Source: Alphaproteobacteria bacterium HGW-Alphaproteobacteria-18 (GTDB taxonomy: Bacteria; Pseudomonadota; Alphaproteobacteria; Caulobacterales; Hyphomonadaceae). Taken from it: a DNA stretch of 64,000 nt. The notes beneath the pieces were generated by a model. It was not told the origin of the DNA. It did not search any database and saw only the letters and a list, made by a program, of their open reading frames with translations. Both the position numbers and the translations under genes were made by a program. Shown in pieces: positions 45,685 through 54,641 of this stretch; position 1 is the first letter of the stretch; every line of letters begins with the position of its first letter. Location: the NCBI GenBank assembly GCA_002841155.1, contig PHEH01000011.1, forward strand, positions 1 to 64,000. The letters are read 5' to 3'.

Positions 45685-47679
45685 ATGGCAAAGGACACAA
45701 GCCCCCAGGAGCTGTTTAAAGCAGCGCTCGCCGCCACCACCAAGGCGATGAGCGCGGAGCGTGACATCGAGGTCGGGTTCGGCCCGGATGTCGGCGATCA
45801 GGGCACGCGCCTCGTGCTGCGCACCCCGCCGGTCGAGCTGGCCCCGGAGCTTGCCGCCCGCATCCGCGGCGAAGCCGACGCGCTCGCCCTGCGCCGCGCC
45901 CATCATGACGCCGTCGCGCATCTGGCAAACCGTCCGCAGGGGGATCTTCCCCGCCGCGTCTATGAAGCGGCCGAAACCGCGCGCATCGAAAGCCTTGGCG
46001 CCAATGCGATGGCGGGCACGGCCGGAAACCTCGAAGCCGTGCTCGATTTCCGCTGCCGCGCCACCAATTTCGGTATGGGGTCGGAAGACCCTGACGCCGT
46101 GCTCGCCCCCGCGCTCGAATTCCTGCTGCGCGAAAAACTGACCGGTCGCCCGCTGCCCGAAAGCGCCAGGCGCGTCGCCGATGTCTGGCGCGAAAAGGTC
46201 GAGATCCATGCCGACGCGCTCGACGCCCTCACCGGCCAGCTCCACGACCAGGCCGAATTTGCCCGCACCATCCGCTCGATCATCCGGGATCTGACAGCTT
46301 CGGACCTTCCCGGCGATGAAGCCGAGTCCGAAGAAGATGCGCCCTCTGAGGAACAGGACGAGCAGCAGAATCAGTCGGGCGATGACGACACCCAGTCTGA
46401 CGAACAGATGGGCGCCTCAGCCGAAGAACTGGAAGCGGGCGAAACAGAGGATCTTGAAGGCGAAGAGGCCAATGTCTCGGTCGATCAGGACGCGGACCTT
46501 GACGCGGACGATACGCCTGATGAAACCGAAGACGGCACCAAGCCGCTGCGCCCGAACTTCCAGGACGGCGACGACCGCGACCGCTTCAATTACAAGGTCT
46601 ACAGCCGCGCGCATGACGAGATCGCCAACGCCGCAGACCTCTGCGACGCCGAAGAGCTGACGCGCCTGCGTGCCTATCTCGACCACCAGCTCCAGGGCCT
46701 GCAAGGCGCGGTCTCCAAGCTCGCCAACAAGCTGCAACGCCGCCTGATGGCCCAGCAGAACCGCACCTGGTCGTTCGATCTGGAAGAGGGCGTGCTCGAC
46801 ACCGCCCGCCTCACGCGCGTCATCACAGACCCGACCGCCCCGCTCTCCTTCAAGCAGGAAGACGACACCAAATTCCGCGATACGGTCGTCACGCTGCTGC
46901 TCGACAATTCCGGCTCCATGCGCGGGCGCCCCATCATGGTGGCCGCTCTGTGTGCGGACATTCTCGCCCGCACGCTGGAGCGCTGCGCGGTGAAAACCGA
47001 AATCCTCGGCTTCACCACCAAGGCCTGGAAGGGCGGCATGGCGCGCGAAGATTGGGTGAAGGCCGGCAAGCCTCAGGCGCCCGGCCGCCTGAATGACATC
47101 CGCCACATTCTCTACAAGCAGGCCGACGCGCCTTATCGCCGCGCGCGCCGCAATCTCGGCCTGATGATGCGCGAAGGTCTGCTCAAGGAGAATATCGACG
47201 GCGAAGCGCTTCTCTGGGCGCATGACCGCCTGCTGGCGCGCCCGGAGCAGCGCAAGATCCTGATGGTGATCTCAGACGGCGCCCCGGTCGACGATTCCAC
47301 GCTGAATGTGAACGTCGGCAATTATCTCGAACGCCATCTGCGCCAGGTGATCGACGAGATCGAAAACCGCTCGCCGGTGGAGCTTATCGCCATCGGCATC
47401 GGCCATGATGTGACGCGCTATTACAAGCGCGCCGTGACGATTGTGGACGCCGAACAGCTCGGCGGCGCGATGACCGAGCAGCTCGCCTCCCTCTTCGACG
47501 AAAACGAACCCAACCCCCGCGCCATGTCCATCCCTCCGCTCACGGACCGCACCGTCCGCGGCAGCTCCGCCATCACCGGCGCTACCGCCGGCCCCCCCAG
47601 CTATGGCCGCAAAGTCGGCACGGGCAGGGATGTGAAGACGACAACGCCGCAGGCAGTGAAATCGCCGGGGAAGAAGTAA
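45685..47679 (+). CDS. cobT: cobaltochelatase subunit CobT (VWA domain)
   Basis: A 664-residue CobT with an N-terminal helical region, a long acidic linker (residues about 210-290, e.g. [19 protein letters not shown]) and a C-terminal von Willebrand factor A domain whose MIDAS motif is [13 protein letters not shown]. The last 45 residues are basic and disordered ([17 protein letters not shown]-like). It forms a chaperone-like complex with CobS. Partners outside this window are needed to know whether it serves cobalamin synthesis. Confidence 0.93.
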   Translation: MAKDTSPQELFKAALAATTKAMSAERDIEVGFGPDVGDQGTRLVLRTPPVELAPELAARIRGEADALALRRAHHDAVAHLANRPQGDLPRRVYEAAETARIESLGANAMAGTAGNLEAVLDFRCRATNFGMGSEDPDAVLAPALEFLLREKLTGRPLPESARRVADVWREKVEIHADALDALTGQLHDQAEFARTIRSIIRDLTASDLPGDEAESEEDAPSEEQDEQQNQSGDDDTQSDEQMGASAEELEAGETEDLEGEEANVSVDQDADLDADDTPDETEDGTKPLRPNFQDGDDRDRFNYKVYSRAHDEIANAADLCDAEELTRLRAYLDHQLQGLQGAVSKLANKLQRRLMAQQNRTWSFDLEEGVLDTARLTRVITDPTAPLSFKQEDDTKFRDTVVTLLLDNSGSMRGRPIMVAALCADILARTLERCAVKTEILGFTTKAWKGGMAREDWVKAGKPQAPGRLNDIRHILYKQADAPYRRARRNLGLMMREGLLKENIDGEALLWAHDRLLARPEQRKILMVISDGAPVDDSTLNVNVGNYLERHLRQVIDEIENRSPVELIAIGIGHDVTRYYKRAVTIVDAEQLGGAMTEQLASLFDENEPNPRAMSIPPLTDRTVRGSSAITGATAGPPSYGRKVGTGRDVKTTTPQAVKSPGKK

Positions 47680-47818
47680 TTTTGCGGTTTCCAATTTTCT
47701 TACGAAGAAATCTGATCGATTCTTAGACGGTTGAATATTGTTGCAACCTAGAATCAATTTATGACGTTCTCGGGGACCGGCGGAAATTCCCGCCGGTTGT
47801 GATGCAAGGACGTATTTC

Positions 47819-48784
47819 GTGGGTATAGACAATATTTCTGATGATTGGGTGCAATGGTTTATGCCCCACACTTATGAAAGATTGTCAGAGGTCAGAGCAG
47901 AAGGCGATCTTTGTTTTGCGCACTACACAAGTGCGGAGGCACTGCTCAACATATTACGATCGAGGCAAGTTTGGTTTCGGAACGCCGGTACGATGAATGA
48001 CTTCTCCGAGGTCGAACATGGGCTGACTATGTTGGCGGAAGCATGGGAAAGCGAACCCGGAAAGGACCTCCGACAGTTACTTGATGGTTTGAACGATGGA
48101 ATGGTGGATGAGCTAGTAGCGCATCACAATGGTTGGCAGCCCACCTATACAGAGCAAACATATCTTTTTGCTGTTAGCGAACACAAGCACTCAGATGCAG
48201 ACTACGGGCGCCTCTCAATGTGGCGAGAGTATGCAAGAAAGTCCGGTGTGGCGCTTTTGCTCAATAGAGAGCCATTTGAGACGGACACTAACTTGTTAAA
48301 AGCATACACAACACCAGTTATGTATGTCCTCAAGGACGAATTCATCGCAAACTTTGACAGAATACGCTCCGCTGTCAGAGATAACAGAGATGATTTGGCG
48401 AAGTTGGACCCAGCGTTGCTGGTAGGGGCCGTTTTCCAAGCTTTCCGTTTCATGGCGCTGTCTACGAAACATCCCGGTTTTGAAGAAGAACGCGAATGGC
48501 GGGTAATCTACAATCCGACAATGGAAAGTTCGCCTTATTTTCAAGAGCGGATCGAGGTTATCGGTGGGGTCCCCCAAAAATTTTATGCGCTGAAATTGGA
48601 AACTATAGAATCTGACGGTCAGACACTGGACCTTTCACCAAACGCGCTTGTGCAAAAAGTTATAATTGGGCCTACTTTGTATCAGCGGACCATAGGCGAG
48701 GCGATTGTTCACGCGCTCACGTCTGCGGGAGTCGAAGACGCTGGAAACAAAGTAACGTACTCGAACATTCCGGTTAGAACTTAA
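47819..48784 (+). CDS. DUF2971 family protein
   Basis: A 321-residue protein starting with GTG at 47,819, with the full DUF2971 motif set: CFAHYTSAEALLNILRSRQV, WFRNAGTMNDFSEVEHG, LSMWREYARKSGVALLLN, FEEEREWRVIY and the C-terminal KVIIGPTLYQ. Function is not established. The H-Y-T...I-L...ND arrangement at the N-terminus is reminiscent of ADP-ribosyltransferase-like folds such as DarT; that is only a visual analogy. The gene is clearly AT-richer than cobT or argG, as is the 140-base leader, so recent transfer is likely. It is the second DUF2971 gene of the window (other at 4,676). Confidence 0.88.
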   Translation: MGIDNISDDWVQWFMPHTYERLSEVRAEGDLCFAHYTSAEALLNILRSRQVWFRNAGTMNDFSEVEHGLTMLAEAWESEPGKDLRQLLDGLNDGMVDELVAHHNGWQPTYTEQTYLFAVSEHKHSDADYGRLSMWREYARKSGVALLLNREPFETDTNLLKAYTTPVMYVLKDEFIANFDRIRSAVRDNRDDLAKLDPALLVGAVFQAFRFMALSTKHPGFEEEREWRVIYNPTMESSPYFQERIEVIGGVPQKFYALKLETIESDGQTLDLSPNALVQKVIIGPTLYQRTIGEAIVHALTSAGVEDAGNKVTYSNIPVRT

Positions 48785-49084
48785 TCGCACTGTAGCCTGA
48801 GCGTAGCGATACCCACCATCTGCCGTATGCGGTGGGTATCCGCCCTTCGGGCTTCAACCCACCCTACGGGATTGGAGGATAAGCGCTACCCTATCCTCCC
48901 TCCGCACACCCCCTCAACGTGTCATCCCGGAATTTGCGCAGCAAATATCCGACCCAGAAAGCCCAGCAAAGCCAAGCTCTCCCCTGGTTCCCGGTCTTCG
49001 CCTCCGGCGAAACCGGGATGACGATCCGAGAAGTTTGAATACGAACTTATCCGCCCGGGTCCTGCCATCCCCCATCCTGGCGCC
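48785..49084. repeat. mosaic of inverted repeats (REP-like region)
   Basis: This 300-base gene-free stretch is made of inverted repeats. They are gatacccacc/ggtgggtatc (48,808-48,817 and 48,831-48,840), ggaggata/tatcctcc (48,874-48,881 and 48,892-48,899), and gtcatcccgg/ccgggatgac (48,921-48,930 and 49,013-49,022), the last enclosing cccggt/accggg. Words such as cttcaacccaccctacggg are like dispersed repeats seen in many Proteobacteria. No gene is seen. Confidence 0.75.
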
Positions 49085-49660
49085 ATGTTCGACCATATGC
49101 CCCGCCCGGAACTCTGGACCCGCATCTTCGCCCTCCTCGGCGCGCTGCGGACGATGCTGCGCGAGGCCGTCCCTGAACTTTTCGGCGACATCGCGGGCGA
49201 AGCCCGCGCCCAGCTCGTGGCGATCACATCGCTCGTGCGCCGCTATATCCACGTCCTCGCCGCAGAGCTCGCCCTGCCGCCCCTCGCGGTTGGAGTTCCG
49301 GCAAAAAACTCCAACGCGACTCCCACAAAACTCCAACCGCGCCGCGAAGCTGCGTTCCGCCTCACAGAACTGATCAGCCCCTCCAAAGGCTCAACCGCCA
49401 GCGACGGCAGCGACACGCCGTTCATCCAATGGGCCATGATGCTGGAAGCGGCCCGGCGCCTCAACGCCGTCCTCGCCGACCCCCAGAAACACGCCCTCCG
49501 CCTCGCGCGCCTCCTGCGCAGACGCAAAGGCGAAACCCTGAAAGAAATGCCCGTCCCCGGCCACATCCTGCGCCGTCTCCCGCCCTGGATCGACGCGCTC
49601 CTCTGCCGGCTGGATGAAGCGGCGCGGCCCGAGGCGTGGGCCGGGATCAACACGTCTTAA
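49085..49660 (+). CDS. helical-family protein (intact member)
   Basis: A 191-residue, probably soluble helical protein, the only complete member of the family with ends at 1-96 and 5,637-6,340. Residues about 5-60 form two helices (LWTRIFALLGALRTMLREAV; RAQLVAITSLVRRYIHVLAA), a Pro/Lys/Asn linker with the near-repeat P-A-K-N-S-N-A-T-P-T-K follows, and residues about 115-185 form a second helical part (WAMMLEAARRLNAVLADPQ; HALRLARLLRRRKGETLKE). No catalytic motif is visible and I do not recognise the family. It is flanked by repeats on both sides, with a DUF2971 gene upstream. Confidence 0.65.
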   Translation: MFDHMPRPELWTRIFALLGALRTMLREAVPELFGDIAGEARAQLVAITSLVRRYIHVLAAELALPPLAVGVPAKNSNATPTKLQPRREAAFRLTELISPSKGSTASDGSDTPFIQWAMMLEAARRLNAVLADPQKHALRLARLLRRRKGETLKEMPVPGHILRRLPPWIDALLCRLDEAARPEAWAGINTS

Positions 49661-49802
49661 GCCCCCTCCGTCTTGCGCTACGCGCAATCCACCTCCCCCG
49701 CTTCGCAGGGGAGGATAAGGGTGTTGCACTCCGCTTCAGCCTGGACGCTATTATCCTCCCCTGCGAAGCGGGGGAGGTGCCCCGAAGGGGTGGAGGGGGG
49801 GC
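49661..49802. repeat. inverted-repeat element, copy B (complete)
   Basis: The outer edges are gccccctccg and its near complement ggtggagggggggc. Inside, the unit at 49,692-49,714 and the unit at 49,755-49,777 are exact reverse complements of each other, each itself a hairpin (cctccccc...caggggagg). The whole region is therefore a nested inverted repeat of about 140 bp. It starts at the stop codon of the helical-family gene and ends about 20 bases before the argG stop. Confidence 0.8.
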
Positions 49803-49823
49803 TTTTCCCCGCTCAAAGAAAAA

Positions 49824-51080
49824 TCAGTTTTTCCCGAACTTCCGGTCCCGCGCTGCCAGCAGTCTCAGGCGAAGCGCGTTCAGCTTGATGAAGCCCGCCG
49901 CGTCTTTCTGGTCATAGGCGCCGTGATCGTCCTCAAAGGTCACGATCTTCTCCGAGTACAGAGAATAAGGTGACGAGCGACCGATCAGAGTGGCGTTGCC
50001 CTTATAGAGCTTCATGGTGACTTCGCCGGTCACGAAACGCTGCGAATGGTCGATGGCGGCCTGCAGCATCTCGCGCTCCGGGCTCCACCAGAAGCCGTTA
50101 TAGATGAGCTCGGCATATTTCGGCATCAGCTCGTCTTTCAGGTGGGCCGCGCCGCGGTCGAGCGTCGCCTGCTCGATGCCCCGGTGGGCGACCAAGAGGA
50201 TCGTCCCGCCCGGCGTTTCGTAAATGCCGCGCGATTTCATGCCGACGAAGCGGTTCTCCAGAAGGTCGAGCCGGCCGATGCCATGCTTCTTGCCATAGGC
50301 GTTCAGCGCCGTCAGCAAGGTCGCCGGGCTCATCGCCTCGCCATTGATCGCCACCGCGTCGCCTTTTTCAAAGCTGATGGTGATGATCTCGGCCTGGTCG
50401 GGCGCGTCTTCCGGACTGACTGTCCGCATGTGGACGAATTCCGGCGCCGGTTCGGCCGGGTTTTCCAGAACCTTGCCTTCGGAGGACGAGTGCAAAAGGT
50501 TCGCGTCGACCGAGAAGGGGGCTTCGCCGCGCTTGTCGGTGGCAATCGGAATGCCGTGCTCTTCGGCAAATTTCAGCAGATCCGTCCGCGATTTGAACGC
50601 CCAGTCCCGCCAGGGCGCGATCACCTTGATGTCCGGGTTCAGGCCATAATAGCCAAGCTCGAAGCGGACTTGGTCATTCCCCTTGCCGGTCGCGCCATGG
50701 CAGACGGCGTCGGCGCCGACCATATCGGCAATCTCGATCTGGCGCTTGGCGATCAGCGGCCGGGCAATCGAGGTGCCGAGCAGATAGACGCCTTCATAAA
50801 CGGCGTTCGCCCGGAACATCGGGAAGACGAAATCGCGCACGAATTCCTCGCGCACATCCTCGATGAAGATGTTTTCCGGCTTCACGCCCATCTTCAGCGC
50901 TTTGGCGCGGGCCGGTTCCAGCTCCTCGCCCTGGCCGAGATCGGCGGTAAACGTCACCACTTCACAGCCAAACTCGGTCTGAAGCCATTTGAGGATGATC
51001 GACGTGTCGAGACCTCCGGAATAGGCAAGAACGACCTTTTTCGGAGCGGAAGCAGCGTTGGACATGGGATTTTCAGTCAT
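49824..51080 (-). CDS. argG: argininosuccinate synthase
   Basis: A 418-residue ATP-dependent ligase joining citrulline and aspartate in arginine synthesis. The PP-loop is [19 protein letters not shown], followed by [50 protein letters not shown] and [11 protein letters not shown]. Possible starts are 51,137, 51,080 and 51,065; I chose 51,080, which is preceded by a weak agaaag. The 51,065 start would give a family-length N-terminus. The gene stands alone on the minus strand, divergent from the coiled-coil protein. Confidence 0.97.
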   Translation of the reverse strand: MTENPMSNAASAPKKVVLAYSGGLDTSIILKWLQTEFGCEVVTFTADLGQGEELEPARAKALKMGVKPENIFIEDVREEFVRDFVFPMFRANAVYEGVYLLGTSIARPLIAKRQIEIADMVGADAVCHGATGKGNDQVRFELGYYGLNPDIKVIAPWRDWAFKSRTDLLKFAEEHGIPIATDKRGEAPFSVDANLLHSSSEGKVLENPAEPAPEFVHMRTVSPEDAPDQAEIITISFEKGDAVAINGEAMSPATLLTALNAYGKKHGIGRLDLLENRFVGMKSRGIYETPGGTILLVAHRGIEQATLDRGAAHLKDELMPKYAELIYNGFWWSPEREMLQAAIDHSQRFVTGEVTMKLYKGNATLIGRSSPYSLYSEKIVTFEDDHGAYDQKDAAGFIKLNALRLRLLAARDRKFGKN

Positions 51081-51241
51081 CTTTCTGGGGCGGAAGAGAA
51101 GATCTGTTGCCTTAAAGTCCCGCACCCGCCCTGACAAGGCGGCGCCTTACAGGGAATTTTATGGTTTACCCCCGATAGGTCGATTATAGTGAATCAGGAG
51201 AGGGCGCGTGTTAACCTTTGGCGCCCTGGGAGAATGGGCTG

Positions 51242-53206
51242 ATGTTGCAGGAGCCGCTGAAATCAGATGAGAGGGGCGAGGCGCCTTTCCGGGCCCGTCT
51301 GCGCGCGCGTGACGGCATCCGGCCGCAGTCCACCCTGGCGATCCTGGCTGGGTATGAGCCCAAGGACGGCGAAGCTGTCGATGTGACGCTGCGTCAGCGT
51401 CCGGCACGCCCGGTGGCCATGCGGACCACGGCGACACCCGCGATTACCCCCCAGACTCGTCCCGAGCCCCGGCGCCTTCCGCCGGCTGGCCAGCCTGAAG
51501 CCTGGGCTCCGCCCGCGCGGCCCGCGCCGGTCCGCCCGCGTGAGGAAATCCGCAAGGCGCCTGTCGTCATTGTGCCGCCGGTCGAAGAGGCGCCCGAGAC
51601 CGATGCTGAGGAAGACGACCGCGCCACCGGTCTCGGCCGGTTTGGCGAATATACCCAACTTGCCTTTGCGGGCCTTGCGGTTCTGGGGCTTGCCGGTCTC
51701 TCGCTGCTGGCGATCGACAGCGCCCTGAAGGGCAAGCCCGGCGCGCTTCCGGATGAGGGCGCAGATGCGACGCGCCGCTCGGCAGCTGATCTTGGCCCGG
51801 CGGTATTGCCCGCATCGGTCTCGGCGGTCGCTGTGCAGGAAGCCGCCACACCGGTCGGCACAGAGGTTCAGCCCTGGTTCGATTATCGCGGCGTTGCCGA
51901 TTATCTCAAATCACGCGTCGAGGCGTTCGAAGCGTCCGAGCGCGATGCCGCCCGCCGCCAGCAGGCAGACGCTCAGCGCCTTGCCTCCGCCGCCATTGCG
52001 GACGCCGAAGCCGGGCGTCTTGCCGCTGCGGCGCAGGTTGAGGCCGATGCGCTCGCCGCCCGCGACGCCGCAATTGACGCCGAACGCCAGCGCCTTGCGC
52101 GCGAAGAGGCGGAGCGGATCGCCAATGAAGAGGCCGCCCGTCTGGCGGCTCAGGCACAGGCTGATGCGGCCACCCGGGCAGAAGCCGACCGGCTTGCCCG
52201 GCTGGAAGCGGACCGCGCCGCTGCCGCGCTCGCCGACCAGCGCCGCCTGGCCGAGCTTGAAGCCGAACGTGCTGCGGCCGCTGAAGCCAGCCGTCTTGCC
52301 GAGATCGAATCGCGCCGGGTCGCCGCCGAAGCAGAAGCCAGGCGCCTGGCTGACCTTGAGGCCCAGAAAGCTGCCGCTCAGGCTGAGCAACAACGCCTTG
52401 CCGATCTGGCCACCAAGCGCGCGGCTGAAGAAGAGGCCCGCCGACTTGCTGCGCTTGATGCCAAGCGCGCTGCGGATGCCGCAGAAGCGCGCCGTATGGC
52501 TGATCTTGAAGCCAAACGCCTGGCCGATGCCGAAGCGCAGAGACTGGCTGCCCGAAAAGCGGAAGAACCTGCGATAACGTTGGCCGCGGCTGTGGTGGCG
52601 CCTGCAAAACCGCCTATAGCCAAGCCGACACTGCCGCCGGCACCTGCGTCACTGAAGCCTGCGCGTGCAAGCGTGCAGCCGCTTGTCACGCCCGATCCGG
52701 CGCCGGTCACCCGCTCTGGCCCTGCAATCCTTACCGCCCGCGCGCCAGAAGTTCGCCCGTTTACAGTAGGCCCGGCTCAGGCGCAGCGCAGCGCAGATGT
52801 GTTTATCGGCGAACGTGTGGCGCTGACGACAGATAAGGTGATCAGCGCCGATGCGATGTCGGATGTTCAGATTGAATTCCTCCGGCTTATCGCAATCAGT
52901 CCTGACAACACGGCTCACCAGCTTGCCACACCGGATGGGCGCCGGATTGAAGTCAGCTTCGAGCGTACTCAGCTGGTCAGTGTGGGGCAGGCAAATCTGC
53001 GCACAATAGGTTACTCCTCAGGTGAGGGCGCGCCGGTTACGCGTGGCTATACCGAGCAACCCGTGGTGAATGTTTCGGTCATGTGCCGGGATGTGGCCTA
53101 TGCCCTGCCGGGGCAGGAGCGCGGGCGTTTCTCGGCGTGCCAGGACGCAGATGGCCACTGGATGCTGGCGCGGACGGCAGATCCCTCTACTGCCGGAGCG
53201 GCCTGA
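51242..53206 (+). CDS. TolA-like coiled-coil membrane protein
   Basis: A 654-residue protein of unknown function with a three-part design. A Pro/Arg-rich N-terminal cytosolic region (about 1-137) leads to one membrane helix (about 138-160, YTQLAFAGLAVLGLAGLSLL). Then comes a very long charged, Ala-rich coiled coil (about 215-440) of repeated RRLADLEA and AAEEEARRLA words, resembling TolA domain II. The last 190 residues are Pro-rich and then globular (FIGERVALTTDKVI; VNVSVMCRDVAYALPGQERG) with two cysteines. No TolA domain III is recognised and no tol-pal genes are nearby. The start at 51,242 is a guess; 51,218 is also possible. Confidence 0.75.
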   Translation: MLQEPLKSDERGEAPFRARLRARDGIRPQSTLAILAGYEPKDGEAVDVTLRQRPARPVAMRTTATPAITPQTRPEPRRLPPAGQPEAWAPPARPAPVRPREEIRKAPVVIVPPVEEAPETDAEEDDRATGLGRFGEYTQLAFAGLAVLGLAGLSLLAIDSALKGKPGALPDEGADATRRSAADLGPAVLPASVSAVAVQEAATPVGTEVQPWFDYRGVADYLKSRVEAFEASERDAARRQQADAQRLASAAIADAEAGRLAAAAQVEADALAARDAAIDAERQRLAREEAERIANEEAARLAAQAQADAATRAEADRLARLEADRAAAALADQRRLAELEAERAAAAEASRLAEIESRRVAAEAEARRLADLEAQKAAAQAEQQRLADLATKRAAEEEARRLAALDAKRAADAAEARRMADLEAKRLADAEAQRLAARKAEEPAITLAAAVVAPAKPPIAKPTLPPAPASLKPARASVQPLVTPDPAPVTRSGPAILTARAPEVRPFTVGPAQAQRSADVFIGERVALTTDKVISADAMSDVQIEFLRLIAISPDNTAHQLATPDGRRIEVSFERTQLVSVGQANLRTIGYSSGEGAPVTRGYTEQPVVNVSVMCRDVAYALPGQERGRFSACQDADGHWMLARTADPSTAGAA

Positions 53207-53250
53207 GTTTGCAGTTGCCTGCTGGTGGAAAGCTTGCAAGAGCAGACATC

Positions 53251-53592
53251 ATGGAAAGCGTTTCTGTCTACAAACTCCTGACGGAAGAAGAGTGGCGGGC
53301 CGCCAATACGGTAGGGCACGCTGCCAACGCGCTCGACAGGAGCGATGGCTATGTTCATCTCTCGACGCGCGCGCAGCTGCCGGGAACCGCAGAGCGCCAC
53401 TTCTCAGGGCGGGGCCGGATTAAGCTTCTGAAATTCGACAGCGGACATCTTCCGCCTCTACGCTGGGAACCCAGCCGTGGCGGGGATCTCTTCCCGCATC
53501 TCTACGCGCCGCTGGAGATTGCGCGCGCGGACGCCGCCTGGTGGCTGGAGCCGGGACCGGATGGCGCGCCGCAACTGCCGGAGGACATCTGA
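53251..53592 (+). CDS. DUF952 domain protein
   Basis: A 113-residue DUF952 protein (SVYKLLTEEEWRAANTVGHA; DRSDGYVHLSTRAQLPGTAE; LLKFDSGHLPPLRWEPSRGG; FPHLYAPLEIA). Function is unknown; the fold may resemble ADP-ribosyltransferase-like proteins. It is encoded directly before pyrD, a widespread alphaproteobacterial pairing, and the two overlap by one base (TGATG at 53,590-53,594), implying coupled translation. The open frame runs upstream to 53,083 but the family N-terminus starts at 53,251. Confidence 0.9.
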   Translation: MESVSVYKLLTEEEWRAANTVGHAANALDRSDGYVHLSTRAQLPGTAERHFSGRGRIKLLKFDSGHLPPLRWEPSRGGDLFPHLYAPLEIARADAAWWLEPGPDGAPQLPEDI

Positions 53593-54641
53593 TGATTGCG
53601 GCTGCTGGTGCCAGACTTGCTCATATGTTGCCGCCCGAGACGGCTCATGCCTTGACCATTCGTATGCTGACATATGGGGCGGGCGTACCCGCGCATGCGC
53701 CTCAGCTTCCGGTATCAACGCGCGTTGAGCTGCCAAAGTCAGGTCTGCGGCTTTGCTCGCCGGTCGGCCTTGCGGCAGGCTTCGACAAGAATTGCGAAGT
53801 GCCTGAAGCCATGGCGAAGTTCGGCTTCGGTTTTGTCGAGTGCGGAACAGTCACGCCCAAGCCACAACCGGGCAATCCCAGACCACGCCTCTTTCGACTG
53901 ACGGAGGATCGCGCTGTCATCAACCGGATGGGGTTCAACAATTTCGGTCTCGATTATTTCGTGAGGCGTCTGGCGAATTATTCCCATGATGTTCCGATTG
54001 GCGCGAATGTCGGCGCCAACAAGGACAGTGACGACCGGATCGGTGACTATGTAACCGGCATTGAAGCGGTTGCGCCGTATGCAAACTATATCACGATCAA
54101 CATTTCTTCGCCCAATACGCCCGGCCTGCGTGGCCTTCAGGACAAGGCCTCACTCACCGAGCTGCTTGCGCGGTGTGGCGCGGCTGACCGCAATGCGCTG
54201 CCTGTCTTTCTGAAAGTTGCGCCCGATCTTGATGCGGACGCAATTGCCGATATCTGCGCCGTGGTGCGTGGGGAAGGGGCATGGCTGTCGGGTCTGATCG
54301 TTTCCAACACCACGCTTGCGCGTCCGCCAAGCTTGCGGAGCGAGGAGAAGTCCGAGGCCGGCGGGCTTTCGGGCGCGCCGCTGTTTGAACCGTCGACTGA
54401 GGTGTTGCGCCAGTTTGCGCGCGCGCTTGAGGGCGGATTCGACCTGATCGGGGCCGGGGGCATTGGTTCCGGGCGGGACGCCTATGCCAAGATCCGCGCT
54501 GGCGCGTCAGCCGTCCAGCTCTATTCGCTTATGGTGTATGATGGGCCCGGAATAGCTGCGCGTGTCGCGCATGAGCTGTCCCATTGCCTGGCCGAGGATG
54601 GCTTTTCTTCGATTGCCGATGCGGTCGGCAAGGATATCTAG
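53592..54641 (+). CDS. pyrD: quinone-dependent dihydroorotate dehydrogenase
   Basis: A 349-residue class 2 DHODH oxidising dihydroorotate to orotate with quinone on the membrane, in pyrimidine synthesis. FMN-binding and active-site blocks are AAGFDKNCEVPEAM, ECGTVTPKPQPGNPRPRLFR, NRMGFNNFG and TINISSPNTPGLRGLQ (catalytic Ser), with the late GAGGIGSGRDAYAKIRAGAS. The N-terminal membrane-binding extension (ARLAHMLPPETAHALTIRML) is typical. It is coupled to DUF952 upstream and overlaps the convergent methyltransferase by four bases. Confidence 0.97.
   Translation: MIAAAGARLAHMLPPETAHALTIRMLTYGAGVPAHAPQLPVSTRVELPKSGLRLCSPVGLAAGFDKNCEVPEAMAKFGFGFVECGTVTPKPQPGNPRPRLFRLTEDRAVINRMGFNNFGLDYFVRRLANYSHDVPIGANVGANKDSDDRIGDYVTGIEAVAPYANYITINISSPNTPGLRGLQDKASLTELLARCGAADRNALPVFLKVAPDLDADAIADICAVVRGEGAWLSGLIVSNTTLARPPSLRSEEKSEAGGLSGAPLFEPSTEVLRQFARALEGGFDLIGAGGIGSGRDAYAKIRAGASAVQLYSLMVYDGPGIAARVAHELSHCLAEDGFSSIADAVGKDI

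Noticed and set aside
44599-46245. A 548-codon minus-strand frame opposite cobS and cobT
   Set aside because: The plus strand encodes recognisable CobS and CobT; the antisense product has no motif.
49661-49802. The nested palindrome as an argG or helical-gene intrinsic terminator only
   Set aside because: It has no T-tract, is 140 bp long, and matching copies occur at 98-213 and (degenerate) at 6,370, so a dispersed repeat is the better explanation.
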